Source: Bacteroidota bacterium
Lineage (GTDB): Bacteria > Bacteroidota > Rhodothermia > Rhodothermales > Bin80
Assembly (NCBI GenBank): GCA_026709335.1
Contig: JAPOTE010000122.1
Location: 1 to 64,000 of the forward strand
DNA length: 64,000 nt
Reading direction: 5' to 3'
Under the pieces are notes generated by a model. That model worked only from the letters and a program-made list of their open reading frames with translations, made no database searches and had not been told where the DNA came from. A program made the position numbers and the translations under genes. Each line of letters starts with the position of its first letter. The stretch's first letter is position 1. Below are positions 54,266 through 64,000 of this stretch, piece after piece.

Positions 54266-54955
54266 ACACGAAATGGGCCCCTTTTGAGCCTTTTATAAAA
54301 CCCCGATACTTACGAAATGAATGATAGTTGGGCAACAAGGCTCGCACGAGTTTACTTTTTGCGTCCTTTTTTGCTCCCGGAAAAATGTAAATGCTCTATC
54401 TATTGTGTGGGGCTGCTGTTTTTCTGCTCCACACATTTTTTTTGCATCTGAAAACCAAATTGCGCATTCAGTGAGATTGAAGATGTGCCTATTCGCGCGG
54501 GTTGATTTCGGTTCATTTTTATGACGGTGAACTGATCTGATTCGATGCGATTTTTCTGCGGTGACCTATACCTGTATCCATAACAAAGTTTGCGGTCGAC
54601 AAAAGGGAAAGAGAGCGATAAATTCTTCTCTTCGCTGCCTTTTGCACGTCTATATTCTTTCTGGCACTGCACTGAAATAGTTTTGCATATAAACCAATAT
54701 GCATTGGCTAAATCTGCAAGTTTCTCCGCTTTTTTTCGCGTTCCATGAAACAATCTGTATTTAATTCCCCTGTAGGAACAGTTCTTTTGTTTTTTGTTTG
54801 AATCCCTCGCAGGTATGGTATCAACACGGATGATGTTATGGTAAGAAATAGGCAGGAGTTCCGGTCTTGCCCATTGTGTTCGCATACTTGTTAACCGTGT
54901 TAACGCTCCTGATAACGGGTGCTTAAGATATAATATCTTCATTTATTTCTGTCTT
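54266..54955. other. Divergent spacer upstream of uvrA
   Basis: 690 bases. A 180-codon minus-strand frame (54942-54400) crosses it. It has no recognisable motif, is rich in Arg/Lys/Ser/Gln in no pattern, and lacks a ribosome site; I do not call it a gene. The AT-rich half (54650-54950) should contain the uvrA promoter. No SOS box or repeat was noticed. Confidence 0.4.
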
Positions 54956-57802
54956 ATGTCACATTCAAGTTCGCGTGATTACATTACCGTTCGTGGAGCT
55001 CGTCAACATAACCTGAAGGATTTTGATCTGATCCTCCCCAAGCGCCGCATGGTGGTTGTTACAGGTCCGTCTGGTTCAGGCAAATCCAGTCTGGCGTTTG
55101 ATACCATTTTCGCAGAAGGACAGCGGCGATATATGGAGAGTTTGAGTTCGTACGCACGCCAGTTCCTCGAGCGTATGGAAAAGCCCGATGTGGATTCAAT
55201 TACGGGCTTGGCACCTGCCATTTCCATCGAACAGCGTGTTCTTTCCAAAAACCCGCGCTCCACCGTAGCTACCCAAACCGAGATTTATGATCACCTGCGT
55301 CTGCTTTATGCTCAGATCGGAAAAATCGTGTCCCCGATCAGTGGTGAAGTAGTCTTGCGGGACACACCCCGTTCGGTTGCCAATACACTTCAATCCAAAC
55401 TCCCTGACGGAACTCGATTCTACTTGGTGTTCCCAGTCTATTATGAGGATGACTCTTCCTTGACTGTCGAAATCTCCCGGGAAAGAGGACTCCATCGCCT
55501 CCTGTTTATCATCGGAGGAAAAATTGAATTGGTCAATCTGAATGACTTAGATGATGATTTAACATCCCGTTATCTGAGGGATAAACTTCCAAGTACAATA
55601 GACAAGGCATGGGTTCTGTTGGATCGTCTTGTAACCAAAAAAGACGATGAAAAGGTCACTGGGCGTATCGCGGATTCCATTGAATCTGCCTATGGGGAAG
55701 GAAACGGTATTTGTTCTGCCATCATCCCTTCTCCCTCTTCTAGGGACACCCTTGAATCCAAACTGGATTTCAGTTGGTGGCTGGAACGTGACGGAATGTC
55801 TTTCGTGGCCCCCGAGCCTCGACTTTTTTCATTCAGCAGCCCGATGGGGGCCTGTAAATCGTGTAACGGTTACGGTATGGCGAAGGGGCCGGATCGAAAA
55901 TTAGTAATCCCGCAACCTCAGTTGTCGCTATCCGAAGGAGCCATAAAACCCCTTGAGGGTTCGGATTGGTCTGACGAAAATGAGGATATGCTATCTTGTG
56001 CCCGAAAGCATAAGATAGATATTGAAGCTCCCTACGAAAGTCTTTCCCCGAAACACAAGCACATTCTATGGCATGGTGACGGATCCTATAAGGGAATTTT
56101 GGGATTCTTTGAGCATCTAAAACAACATATTCGCCGCCCTACTTTTCGTATGCATAATGCGCGATTCACAGGCTACGGCGTTTGTGTTCACTGCGATGGA
56201 GCACGCCTTCGCCCGGATGCGCTGTACGTTCAGATTGGCGGAAAACATATTGGGGAGGTCATGAATTTGACTATCCGTGAAGCTGAAGATTTTTTTAGCT
56301 CGCTATCGCTCACCCGTTATGATCAAGAAGCCTCCAAGATCCTTCTTGAAGAAATCCTCAAACGACTCCGCTTCCTGAGCGATGTCGGTCTCGATTATAT
56401 CACGCTGGGACGACTCTCAGAGACTCTCAGCGGCGGGGAGAGCCAGCGCATCCGTCTCGCCACAGCTCTTGGAAGCGCCCTTGTTGGAGCACTCTATGTT
56501 TTGGACGAACCCACGATTGGGCTGCATCCACGTGACACGTTGCGCCTCGTGAATATTCTAAAGAGAATGCGGGATCTGGGGAACACCATCATCGTTGTTG
56601 AACACGATCCGGATGTAATCCGAAGCGCGGATCATATCATTGACATGGGACCTGAATCAGGAATTCGGGGAGGTGAGCTGGTTTTCGAGGGAACCATTGA
56701 CGACATGCTCCGACACAAGACTTCTCGAACCGGTGCTTATCTGGGAGGCAACGAATTCATCTCAATTCCGAAAAAACGTCGTAAACCCAATTGGGATCGT
56801 GCGGTGAAGATCAAGGGAGCAAACGCACATAACTTGAAACACCTCGATCTTCAAATCCCTCTGGAGCTGATCACCTGCATTACCGGTGTCAGTGGTTCAG
56901 GAAAATCTTCGTTGGTAAAAGAAGTTCTGTATCGGGGACTCAAGACGAAGCTGGAGAAAGATCTTGATTATTCTCCTGAGTCAATTCCGTGTAAATCCAT
57001 TCATATTCACAAAAGCCTGGATGCGGTTCGAATCGTAGATCAGTCTCCAATTGGTCGATCCTCCCGTTCAAACCCGGTCACCTATGTAAATGCATTTGAT
57101 TTGATCCGGCGCATCTTTGCAGAAACCACACAAGCACAAGAAAAACTGTACACACCCGGCTTTTTCTCCTTCAATATTCCGGGTGGCCGCTGTGAAACCT
57201 GCGCAGGCGAGGGCACTATCAAAGTGGAAATGCAGTTTTTGGCCGATCTCCATCTCCCCTGCGAAGAATGTAACGGTACACGATACTGTGATGCTGTCCT
57301 AGAGGTCCTCTACAAAGGAAAAAATATCCATGGCGTGCTCAACATGTCTGTTGATGAGGCGCTGGATTTTTTCAGTGATCGCCCTCGCCTGTGTCACATG
57401 CTTTCTCCTTTACAGGTGGTTGGGCTTGGATACCTGAAACTTGGACAACCTGCACCCACATTATCTGGTGGGGAGGCACAGAGAATCAAACTCGCAAGCT
57501 CCTTGGCTCAGCCAAAAAATCGCCATGTGTTCTATATCTTTGACGAGCCAACCACCGGATTGCATTTTGTGGACATACAGAAGTTGATTGATGCTTTTAC
57601 TGAACTAGTCAAAGCTGAACACACCGTTGTCATCATTGAACACAACCTGGATACCATCAAATGTGCTGACTACGTCATTGACCTCGGACCTGAGGGGGGC
57701 GAGGATGGAGGGTATGTAGTGGCTTCCGGGACTCCAGAAATGATCGCGCGCGTTCCTGAAAGTCACACAGGGCGCTTTTTGACTCCTTTGCTCACATCAT
57801 AG
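54956..57802 (+). CDS. uvrA: Excinuclease ABC subunit A
   Basis: 948 residues, the normal length. Two ABC modules: Walker A GPSGSGKSSLAFDT (about 35) and GVSGSGKSSLVKEV (about 645); signatures LSGGESQRIRLATALG (about 490) and LSGGEAQRIKLASSL (about 835). Zinc fingers are at GACKSCNGYG ... CVHCDGARLRPDA and GRCETCAGEG ... CEECNGTRY. UvrA recognises DNA damage and loads UvrB in nucleotide excision repair. Monocistronic, on the plus strand; the start follows an AT-rich region. Confidence 0.97.
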   Translation: MSHSSSRDYITVRGARQHNLKDFDLILPKRRMVVVTGPSGSGKSSLAFDTIFAEGQRRYMESLSSYARQFLERMEKPDVDSITGLAPAISIEQRVLSKNPRSTVATQTEIYDHLRLLYAQIGKIVSPISGEVVLRDTPRSVANTLQSKLPDGTRFYLVFPVYYEDDSSLTVEISRERGLHRLLFIIGGKIELVNLNDLDDDLTSRYLRDKLPSTIDKAWVLLDRLVTKKDDEKVTGRIADSIESAYGEGNGICSAIIPSPSSRDTLESKLDFSWWLERDGMSFVAPEPRLFSFSSPMGACKSCNGYGMAKGPDRKLVIPQPQLSLSEGAIKPLEGSDWSDENEDMLSCARKHKIDIEAPYESLSPKHKHILWHGDGSYKGILGFFEHLKQHIRRPTFRMHNARFTGYGVCVHCDGARLRPDALYVQIGGKHIGEVMNLTIREAEDFFSSLSLTRYDQEASKILLEEILKRLRFLSDVGLDYITLGRLSETLSGGESQRIRLATALGSALVGALYVLDEPTIGLHPRDTLRLVNILKRMRDLGNTIIVVEHDPDVIRSADHIIDMGPESGIRGGELVFEGTIDDMLRHKTSRTGAYLGGNEFISIPKKRRKPNWDRAVKIKGANAHNLKHLDLQIPLELITCITGVSGSGKSSLVKEVLYRGLKTKLEKDLDYSPESIPCKSIHIHKSLDAVRIVDQSPIGRSSRSNPVTYVNAFDLIRRIFAETTQAQEKLYTPGFFSFNIPGGRCETCAGEGTIKVEMQFLADLHLPCEECNGTRYCDAVLEVLYKGKNIHGVLNMSVDEALDFFSDRPRLCHMLSPLQVVGLGYLKLGQPAPTLSGGEAQRIKLASSLAQPKNRHVFYIFDEPTTGLHFVDIQKLIDAFTELVKAEHTVVIIEHNLDTIKCADYVIDLGPEGGEDGGYVVASGTPEMIARVPESHTGRFLTPLLTS

Positions 57803-57899
57803 GAGAATCTGAGAGTCTATTGGCCTATTGTGACTTTTTTGTCTCTGACGGCGCCTACTCTCGAGGACCTCTTGAGTTTTCTCTCCCAATTGCCCTCTC

Positions 57900-59162
57900 A
57901 TGCCACCATATACTGACATTGCGGTCCATGCCCCGGTGGCTGGTCGACGGATTGCGCTGTTTGCGGGCGCCTATAATCATATTTCTGATGGCGTTGCTCT
58001 TACACTGAACCGGCTGGTTCAATATCTGGAAGACCATGGAGCGGAGGTGCTCATTTTCGCTCCAACTACCAATAAACCGCCTGCACTGGCGCACAATGGT
58101 ACGTTGATTCCCGTGCCATCCATTCCTTTTCCCGGTCGAAGTGATTATCGTTTGACGGTTGGAATTTCCAAAAAAGGTTGGTCCCGCCTTGAGACATTTG
58201 AACCGGATCTGGTACACATCGCTACACCGGATTATGCTGGTGCGCAGGCATTGAGGTGGGCAAAGGCAAATCAGGTCCCCGCGGTATCCTCTTACCATAC
58301 GCATTTTGCATCCTATCTGAAATATTTTGCATCCTATAATCCGCTCTATCGCATAGAGCTTCTTGAAAACACTGCATGGCGATATGGGCGCTGGTTCTAT
58401 ACCCAAGTTGAGCATGTTTATGTCCCTTCACCGAGTATTGCCGACAAATTACGTTCACAGGGTATTACGGATGGCCTTAAGATCTGGGCGCGCGGTGTGG
58501 ATTCTCACCGGTTTTCTCCGCGCCACCGCAGTGAGCAATGGCGATCTGCCCACGGCTTTACAGAAAAAGATGTGGTGATTACGTATGTCGGGCGTCTGGT
58601 TTGGGAAAAAAATCTTTCTGTTCTTGGAAAAGTCATAGAACAGCTTAGAGCACAGGGCATCGCTCATCAGAGTCTCGTAGTTGGAGATGGCCCGGCGCGA
58701 AGCGCGTTGAGTGAACAGCTCCAAAACACTGTTTTTACAGGCCCCCTGCACGGAAAGGAACTTGCCACTGCGTATGCCTCCAGCGATGTATTTCTGTTTC
58801 CCAGCGAAACGGAGACCTTCGGCAATGTAACCCTGGAAGCTATGGCCTCCGGACTCCCATCCATATGTGCAAATGCCAGCGGTAGTGACTTTCTCGTACT
58901 CGACGGAGAGACGGGTTATCTCTTGCCTCCCCACGATGTCTCCGCGTTCCGGACGCGAATACAAGAACTTGTTGAGGCACCCTCTCTTCGGAAGCAACTG
59001 GGAAAAGCAGCCCGCAGACGAGCCTTAGCATTTGAGTGGAAAAGTGTAATGGGAACCTTAGCTAGTTACTATCAGGAAATCTGGAAGAATCACCCTGAAT
59101 ATCAGATCTCTGGCCTTGCTCCTGCCGGGCCTGATCTGCATATTCAGAAGGCCGTTGCATAG
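57900..59162 (+). CDS. Glycosyltransferase family 4, GDP-mannose/SQDG-synthase type
   Basis: 420 residues, GT-B fold. The N-terminal motif RIALFAGAYNHISDGVALTLNRLVQYL and HIATPDYAGAQALRWA are typical of the MgtA/SQD2 group. The C-terminal nucleotide-sugar domain has YVGRLVWEKNL, then SETETFGNVTLEAMASGLPSICANASGS with the E-x7-E motif. It transfers mannose or a sulfoquinovose-like sugar to a lipid acceptor, probably phosphatidylinositol or diacylglycerol; the exact donor is not readable. Followed after 2 bases by a second glycosyltransferase. Confidence 0.9.
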   Translation: MPPYTDIAVHAPVAGRRIALFAGAYNHISDGVALTLNRLVQYLEDHGAEVLIFAPTTNKPPALAHNGTLIPVPSIPFPGRSDYRLTVGISKKGWSRLETFEPDLVHIATPDYAGAQALRWAKANQVPAVSSYHTHFASYLKYFASYNPLYRIELLENTAWRYGRWFYTQVEHVYVPSPSIADKLRSQGITDGLKIWARGVDSHRFSPRHRSEQWRSAHGFTEKDVVITYVGRLVWEKNLSVLGKVIEQLRAQGIAHQSLVVGDGPARSALSEQLQNTVFTGPLHGKELATAYASSDVFLFPSETETFGNVTLEAMASGLPSICANASGSDFLVLDGETGYLLPPHDVSAFRTRIQELVEAPSLRKQLGKAARRRALAFEWKSVMGTLASYYQEIWKNHPEYQISGLAPAGPDLHIQKAVA

Positions 59163-59164
59163 CT

Positions 59165-60253
59165 GTGCGTCTTCTGTTTGTCTCTCATTCGTTTCCTCCC
59201 GAGAACAGCCCTCTTGAAAGTATCGGGGGCATGCAGCGCGTTGCCGTAGAGCTCGCAGATGCGCTGGGCAAAAGAGATGATCTGGACTATCAGCAACTGG
59301 TTCTGCGCAGTGCATGGAAATGGCACCACATTCAGTGTGCTCCCTGGCTGGCAACCACCGCGGTGCGCCTACACAAAATGGCTACAAAAAAAGAAATGGA
59401 TGTCGTGCTGTTCTCTTCCATGGTTACGGGTGCACTGGCAACCCTTATACGCAAGAAATGTAGCTCCGCAAACATTAAGCTTTCTGCGATTGCACACGGG
59501 CGAGATGTAACACTCCCCGGAATTTATCAGACTTTACAAGTGCGCCGTACCTTGAACGCTCTGGACAGCGTTCTGCCAGTCAGTCAGGCTACGGCGACAG
59601 AATGTGAAAAACGGGGAATGCCTCCGTCTCGTATTCGGGTGACTCCGAACGGAGTTACCCTTTCAAGATATACGCTCGGAACCGAAAAAGAAAAAACTGG
59701 CCTGCAACTTCTCAGTGTTGGCCGCTTGGTCAAACGAAAGGGATTTACCTGGTTTGTTGACCAAGTAATGCCCCAACTCCCTGTCCATGTCCAGTATAAA
59801 ATCGCCGGAACAGGACCGGAACAGGACGCAATACAAAAAGCGGCCAAGTTACGCGGGCTTGAAGACCGTGTTCACCTGTTAGGACGTGCTTCCGATGAAG
59901 ATCTCGCGATACTCTACAGAGAATCCGATCTTCTGATCATGCCCAACCTTCCTGTTTCGGGAGATATGGAAGGGTTTGGGGTAGTGATGCTTGAAGCCGG
60001 GGCATCCGGAACACCAGCAATCGCAGCCGCTCTTGAAGGAATCAGAGATGTCATCACAAACGGAGTCAACGGGCAACTTGTCCCGAGCGGAGATGTCAAA
60101 AAGTTCAAAGAGGCCATCTTAAACTACCCCAAGACCCCGGAAATGCGTGCACAAACTCGCACACATACAGCCACAAATTTCAGTTGGCCCAACGTCGCTG
60201 AACTTTATGTTCGCCACTTGCACGAACTACATGCCAGCACATTCACTGACTGA
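59165..60253 (+). CDS. Glycosyltransferase family 4
   Basis: 362 residues with a GTG start at 59165, 2 bases after the previous gene's stop. GT-B fold: LLFVSHSFPPENSPLESIGGMQRVAVELADAL at the N-terminus, then HGRDVTLPGIYQ, SVGRLVKRKGFTWFVDQ, KIAGTGPEQDAIQ and the E-x7-E-like MPNLPVSGDMEGFGVVMLEAGASGTPAIA. With the preceding enzyme it probably builds a two-sugar glycolipid or surface glycan. It runs 27 bases into the 3' end of the convergent TPR gene. Confidence 0.9.
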   Translation: MRLLFVSHSFPPENSPLESIGGMQRVAVELADALGKRDDLDYQQLVLRSAWKWHHIQCAPWLATTAVRLHKMATKKEMDVVLFSSMVTGALATLIRKKCSSANIKLSAIAHGRDVTLPGIYQTLQVRRTLNALDSVLPVSQATATECEKRGMPPSRIRVTPNGVTLSRYTLGTEKEKTGLQLLSVGRLVKRKGFTWFVDQVMPQLPVHVQYKIAGTGPEQDAIQKAAKLRGLEDRVHLLGRASDEDLAILYRESDLLIMPNLPVSGDMEGFGVVMLEAGASGTPAIAAALEGIRDVITNGVNGQLVPSGDVKKFKEAILNYPKTPEMRAQTRTHTATNFSWPNVAELYVRHLHELHASTFTD

Positions 60254-61447
60254 CATGATCTTGGCTTCATCCTGACCCGTCTGGGCGTATGCCTGAAACA
60301 ATGCCGCACAGATCTCCTGGACAGAACGCTCTTCTTCCTGCTCTGCGTACTCTTTAGCACTTTCCAGAGGTGCGATAGATAGCTGATATAACGCCTTGCG
60401 CTCCTCTACAAGATCATCAATATCTTCCATCATGCTCTGCTCTTCTTCGGCGGACAACTCATCGTCTCGCTCACGCATCTCATCATCCAGGGCGGTAATT
60501 TTCTTCTGAACAGTATTTGCTTTGTTGATATAGGCAGCCCCCAGGTTATAGTAGGCATCAACATACTGGGGATTGATCTCTACGGCAACCATGAGTTGCT
60601 CTATGGCGTCATCAAACAGTTCTCTCTGCAACAACAGGGATCCATAATTATATCGATAGATCTCGTTTTCCGGGTTGTTGGTAACTGCTTCGGCATATTT
60701 TTCCAGAGCGCGATCGTCCTGTCCGGTTTCGCTGTACGCATTCAACAGATAACTCTGGAGTTCCGAATTGTCTGGAAAATCTTCGACTGCTTTTTCCAGA
60801 AGAGGCACAGCATCGGAAGCCCTATCACTTGTGAGATAGATTCGAGCTAAAAAGCTGTACAGTTCTATCTCTGGCTCTCCATACTCCAAAGCCAGTTTCA
60901 GTGGTTCTATTGCTGCTTGGCTATCCCCGGCTCCAAGCAATGCATAAGCCCAGTTAATATAAGCTCCTGATGAGTCAGGAGACGCAATTGAGCTTGCCTG
61001 AAAATACTTGGCTGAGTTCTGAAAATGCTCTGCCTGAAGTCCTTCATCATCAGCCACTGCCTGAGCATTATTAAACTGCTCAATCCCCTGATTGAAGCTC
61101 TGCATATAAAAGAGCTGCAATCGGTTGTTTATATTATCTGCCTCTTGGGATCGAAGCTCCGCGACTTTATTGTATGCAGCCACCATTTCCTGTACATGAA
61201 TGATGTACTCCTCCATTGAAATTTGGGAGGCTTGAGCGGCTTGAGCGTCGTGAATACGAGCCAGCAGATCCCAGGTCTTGTGATCATCCGGTTTCTCCGT
61301 CATCAACTCGGAAGCGAGTTCCATCGCCTCGGTATGATTTCCTCGCTCCAGTGCGCGGTTTGCTTTACGAAGTTGCGCTTGGGTTTCATGGGGAAAATGA
61401 AAGGCTATTATAAAGCCCAATGCACAGATTAAAAGATTACGTTTCAT
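60227..61447 (-). CDS. Exported TPR-repeat protein
   Basis: 406 residues from MKRNLLICALGFIIAFHFPHETQA (ATG at 61447), a signal peptide; an upstream ATG in the same frame is less likely. The mature part is made of TPR units (AMELASELMTEKPDDHKTWDLLARIHD; ALEKYAEAVTNNPENEIYRYNYGSLLLQRELFDDAIEQLMVAVEINPQYVDAYYNLGAAYIN). A charged helical insertion (DDEMRERDDELSAEEEQSMMEDIDDLVEERK) precedes the last repeat. A periplasmic scaffold is likely. Partner unknown. Confidence 0.9.
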   Translation of the reverse strand: MKRNLLICALGFIIAFHFPHETQAQLRKANRALERGNHTEAMELASELMTEKPDDHKTWDLLARIHDAQAAQASQISMEEYIIHVQEMVAAYNKVAELRSQEADNINNRLQLFYMQSFNQGIEQFNNAQAVADDEGLQAEHFQNSAKYFQASSIASPDSSGAYINWAYALLGAGDSQAAIEPLKLALEYGEPEIELYSFLARIYLTSDRASDAVPLLEKAVEDFPDNSELQSYLLNAYSETGQDDRALEKYAEAVTNNPENEIYRYNYGSLLLQRELFDDAIEQLMVAVEINPQYVDAYYNLGAAYINKANTVQKKITALDDEMRERDDELSAEEEQSMMEDIDDLVEERKALYQLSIAPLESAKEYAEQEEERSVQEICAALFQAYAQTGQDEAKIMSVSECAGM

Positions 61448-61830
61448 GGTACATACTTCACTAATGTTATAGAGTATAACTCCAAAATAATGCTTTAGAT
61501 CTATTTCTGCACAACACCGCTGGATTGTTCTGTGGGCATATCTATACATACACTATCCTTGCGACACCAGATTTGATGTAAACCCTCAGAAACTATTTCG
61601 TAGTTTTGTAGGGGCAACGAACACTTTTATCTATCATCAAATCCGCATATTCTGCGGCGGGTTTTTGTGATAGCGCTCCTCCGTTACGAAAACGTGCATT
61701 CAAATTTTTAGAAATCCGGCTTTCTTTATCTACCCCAAATTAATACAGACTCCCGAAGGACAAACAAAACGGAACCCCTTCCAATTTCCTTGGTACCAGC
61801 CATGTACCTCAACTGATTTCTGAAAACATC
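61448..61830. other. Intergenic stretch with a small terminator-like hairpin
   Basis: 383 bases. CCGCA-TATTC-TGCGG at about 61643-61657 is followed on the plus strand by CGGGTTTTT, which looks like a short terminator or promoter-leader hairpin. No gene seen. Confidence 0.35.
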
Positions 61831-62013
61831 ATGAAAAGGGATGAATTGCAACGCGATGCAGCGCGTCTTTTGGAGGAGGCAAAACTTGTGCACAAAAAAG
61901 CTCTTAAATCGGGAGACATTGACATCATGATTGATGCCGAGCGAATGCTGGACAGGGCCAAGGAAATGGCGGAAAGAGTAGAGAATCTTTGCTTTCCAGA
62001 AAGAAGGAATTGA
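61831..62013 (+). CDS. Possible small coiled-coil protein
   Basis: 60 residues, MKRDELQRDAARLLEEAKLVHKKALKSG then DIDIMIDAERMLDRAKEMAERVENL: two amphipathic, highly charged helices. Not recognised. The pattern looks protein-like, but the gene is short and lacks an obvious ribosome site. It stands between the TPR gene and the exporter, on the opposite strand to both. The 253 bases after it (62014-62266) hold nothing visible. Confidence 0.45.
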   Translation: MKRDELQRDAARLLEEAKLVHKKALKSGDIDIMIDAERMLDRAKEMAERVENLCFPERRN

Positions 62014-62266
62014 GTTCAAACCTATTAACCTCACGAAAGTCCTGCAACCCTAGAGGTAACCCCCGTTACAACCTGTGACGCAATTGCAACCATATCGGGT
62101 TGTCTTTGGCCTTTGTGCCCGTTTCTCTGCCTGAGTAGCTGTCAATCCGAAAGACCGGGTCCAGTGCGAATAGCCCCGGATTTGCATATAGTGGCGAAAT
62201 ACAAGGAATGAAAATATTTGATAAATACATGTTTTTATTCCTTTTTCAAAAACCTTGTAATCGTAT

Positions 62267-64000
62267 TTAAGTCAGCGTACCGCGATCTTCTTGTACTTGA
62301 ATCAGTGCGGGCAAAAAGAGTAGAGCAGCCAGGAGGGTCGTTGCAATACCTGTCACCGCAAGCGCCCCAATCGTATTCAAACCAGGGTGAAAACTCAACA
62401 GAAGCCCACCAAATCCAACCATCGTAGTCACCGCGCCCATACTCACATGCTCTCCTGTGGAGCGTAATGTGCGCAAAAGAGCACCTGCTCCCTCTTCTCG
62501 ATATCGATGTACCAAATGTGCCCCCGCATCATTCCCAATCCCGATAATCGCCGGGATCACGAACAGATTATAGAAATTGAGTCGCATCCCAAAAACCTGC
62601 ATCACCAGAATCATCCAGATGATTCCCACAATCAACGGCATCATGGCTAACAGTGCCCACCGAATTTTACCAAAATTGACCCACATCAAAAGCATCACGA
62701 TTACCAGTGTGGCCAACACCATATATGGACTCTCCTGTCTCATCAGTCGCAAAACATCGGCGGCCACAATTGAAGGGGAACCCGCATGATACGTGTTCCC
62801 CTCTGCTGTCGTGATATCTGACACATCTTCCGCAAACGCCATGGACTTACGCCCATCCGAGAGGCCCACCGCAGGCAAGATGGTGACATACCCTCCCAGC
62901 TCTCCTGACTTGGACATAAAGCGCCTGCTCAAGGTTTCCGGCACATCCTCCACCAAGATAGGATCGCGTGTCCCTGCAGCTCTTCGAACCCGATCCAGAC
63001 TTTCATCCCCGGCTAGTACAGGATCTGTGAGTAAGGAATCCCGAATGTGTGCAATCTGGTCAATCTTCGCAATCTGATCCGCAGGTCTCAGCGGAAAACG
63101 ATCCTGAAGTGTTTCCACACCTTGAATTGTCGTTCGAAAACTGTCCGAATCCACTACATGCAGGATGGTGTCCTCCTCAATCCTAGCTCGCAGCGCTGCC
63201 GCAACCGACGGCGTCTCTGATGGATCATCCACCACAATATATGCAGGGTTTCTACGGTTGAAATCGCTGTACGCGGTTGCAACTCTCGAATTCACTGCTA
63301 TCCAATCTTTGTACTCCGGCTCCAGAACAGAAAATCGATATTCAAACTCAACTCTAGGCGTCATGAACAGAGCAATGACCGTAACGACAATGCACCCGAC
63401 CAACAACCCGCGCGCCCCGGCAAGAGGCCTGAGCGTGAACGATTTCACAGCTTCCCTACGCTCAAAGTTCAACAACCCCCAACGTTCACATAAAACCAGA
63501 AGTGCTGGCAAAATATGAAGGGTGGAGATCAATGCAACCAGTACTCCTGTCCCTGCAAGAAATCCGAATTCACTAAATCCCTTGAAATCTGCAATCATGA
63601 GCACATAGAGTGCCGCTGCAGTGGTAAGTGCTCCAATGGCGATCGCCTGCCCGGTACTCATAAAAGTCTTCTCCACAGCAGCCTCTACACTGCGGCCTGC
63701 TCCACGTTCCTCGATATATCGGGCATAAAAATGAATCCCATAATCAATCCCCAGCCCGAAAAGAACCAATCCCAACGTTGAACTGAACAAGTTCAACGTC
63801 TGATAAACCAGATAGCCGATTGCCGCCGTCCAGACCAGGCTCATCAGAAGGGGGATTCCGATGAGAAATGCCGTTAGGGGTGCCCGCATGAGTTCAGACC
63901 AGATCGCCTGCCTGCCCCGGAGCTGAAGAGCTTTCGCGAAGAAATAGGTCATGAGCACCAAAAGAACTGCCAGTGCTCCGGCACCGAATGAGTCCGTTAC
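62267..64000 (-). CDS. MMPL/RND-family exporter, C-terminal part (cut by window edge)
   Basis: At least 577 residues; the frame stays open to the window edge, so the N-terminus is outside. It shows RND-type architecture: a transmembrane bundle with LGLVLFGLGIDYGIHFYARYIEE and STGQAIAIGALTTAAALYVLM, then a periplasmic loop (about 190-400), then a second bundle with NLFVIPAIIGIGNDAGAHLVHRYREEGAG and STGEHVSMGAVTTMVGFGGLLLS. The GIDYGIHF and NDAGAHL repeats are the hydrophobe/amphiphile efflux (HAE3, MMPL) signature. Such pumps move lipids or hopanoids to the outer membrane. Substrate unknown. Minus strand, after a gene-free 253-base gap. Confidence 0.9.
   Translation of the reverse strand, partial: VTDSFGAGALAVLLVLMTYFFAKALQLRGRQAIWSELMRAPLTAFLIGIPLLMSLVWTAAIGYLVYQTLNLFSSTLGLVLFGLGIDYGIHFYARYIEERGAGRSVEAAVEKTFMSTGQAIAIGALTTAAALYVLMIADFKGFSEFGFLAGTGVLVALISTLHILPALLVLCERWGLLNFERREAVKSFTLRPLAGARGLLVGCIVVTVIALFMTPRVEFEYRFSVLEPEYKDWIAVNSRVATAYSDFNRRNPAYIVVDDPSETPSVAAALRARIEEDTILHVVDSDSFRTTIQGVETLQDRFPLRPADQIAKIDQIAHIRDSLLTDPVLAGDESLDRVRRAAGTRDPILVEDVPETLSRRFMSKSGELGGYVTILPAVGLSDGRKSMAFAEDVSDITTAEGNTYHAGSPSIVAADVLRLMRQESPYMVLATLVIVMLLMWVNFGKIRWALLAMMPLIVGIIWMILVMQVFGMRLNFYNLFVIPAIIGIGNDAGAHLVHRYREEGAGALLRTLRSTGEHVSMGAVTTMVGFGGLLLSFHPGLNTIGALAVTGIATTLLAALLFLPALIQVQEDRGTLT

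Noticed and set aside
54400-54942. A 180-codon minus-strand open frame in the uvrA spacer
   Set aside because: No motif, no ribosome site and haphazard composition; consistent with chance in a gene-free AT-rich spacer.

Overview
The window reads as a chromosomal segment of a Gram-negative bacterium of the Bacteroidota/Rhodothermota/Balneolota side of the tree. The reasons are a secreted protein ending in a type IX secretion (Por) sorting domain, a single-subunit five-helix SdhC in an sdhCAB order, several six-bladed beta-propeller lipoproteins, a BatA-type membrane protein, and very weak Shine-Dalgarno sequences at many starts. The genus cannot be fixed from the sequence alone. No rRNA, tRNA or CRISPR array was seen.

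Layout. 1-1482 is a scrap-heap: an inverted copy of a locus found again near 43 kb, the 3' end of a group II intron, and repeats that look like insertion-sequence ends. 1483-11360 holds an AAA ATPase, then pdxJ-era on the minus strand and a plus-strand run (small membrane protein, LamG protein carried by type IX secretion, UPF0173 hydrolase, RsbU-like phosphatase, TalC-type transaldolase, beta-CASP nuclease). 11427-19191 is accessory: a truncated DUF4007 gene, a polyamine-type ABC operon (potA-potD-potB-potC order) and an AbiEi/AbiEii pair with its own operator-like palindrome and terminator. 19192-36923 is mostly housekeeping: MoxR, a large TPR metallopeptidase, nadE, aroQ, a PhnP-like hydrolase, RNase G, citrate synthase with succinate dehydrogenase (a TCA cluster), a CaCA exchanger and a beta-propeller lipoprotein. 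37346-42371 carries a TRAP 2-oxoacid-type transporter, an SDR and an aminotransferase.

42372-47747 is the most unusual part. It has a four-gene run coding for an unknown protein, two small exported cysteine-rich peptides and a beta-propeller lipoprotein, followed by a broken DDE transposase, a beta-propeller fragment and a third copy of a short conserved block. The start of this run is repeated almost base for base, inverted, at the left edge of the window, 42 kb away. 47748-64000 returns to core genes: glycosyltransferase, gyrB, hflX, BatA-like protein, uvrA, two glycosyltransferases in tandem, a TPR protein, a tiny coiled-coil ORF and the C-terminal part of an MMPL/RND exporter cut by the window edge.

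How it fits together: gltA-sdhCAB supply TCA flux. The TRAP and Pot systems import small organic anions and amines. The AbiE pair and the DUF4007 remnant are defence-type genes in a region marked by mobile-element debris. The beta-propeller/peptide locus is the best candidate for an undescribed system.
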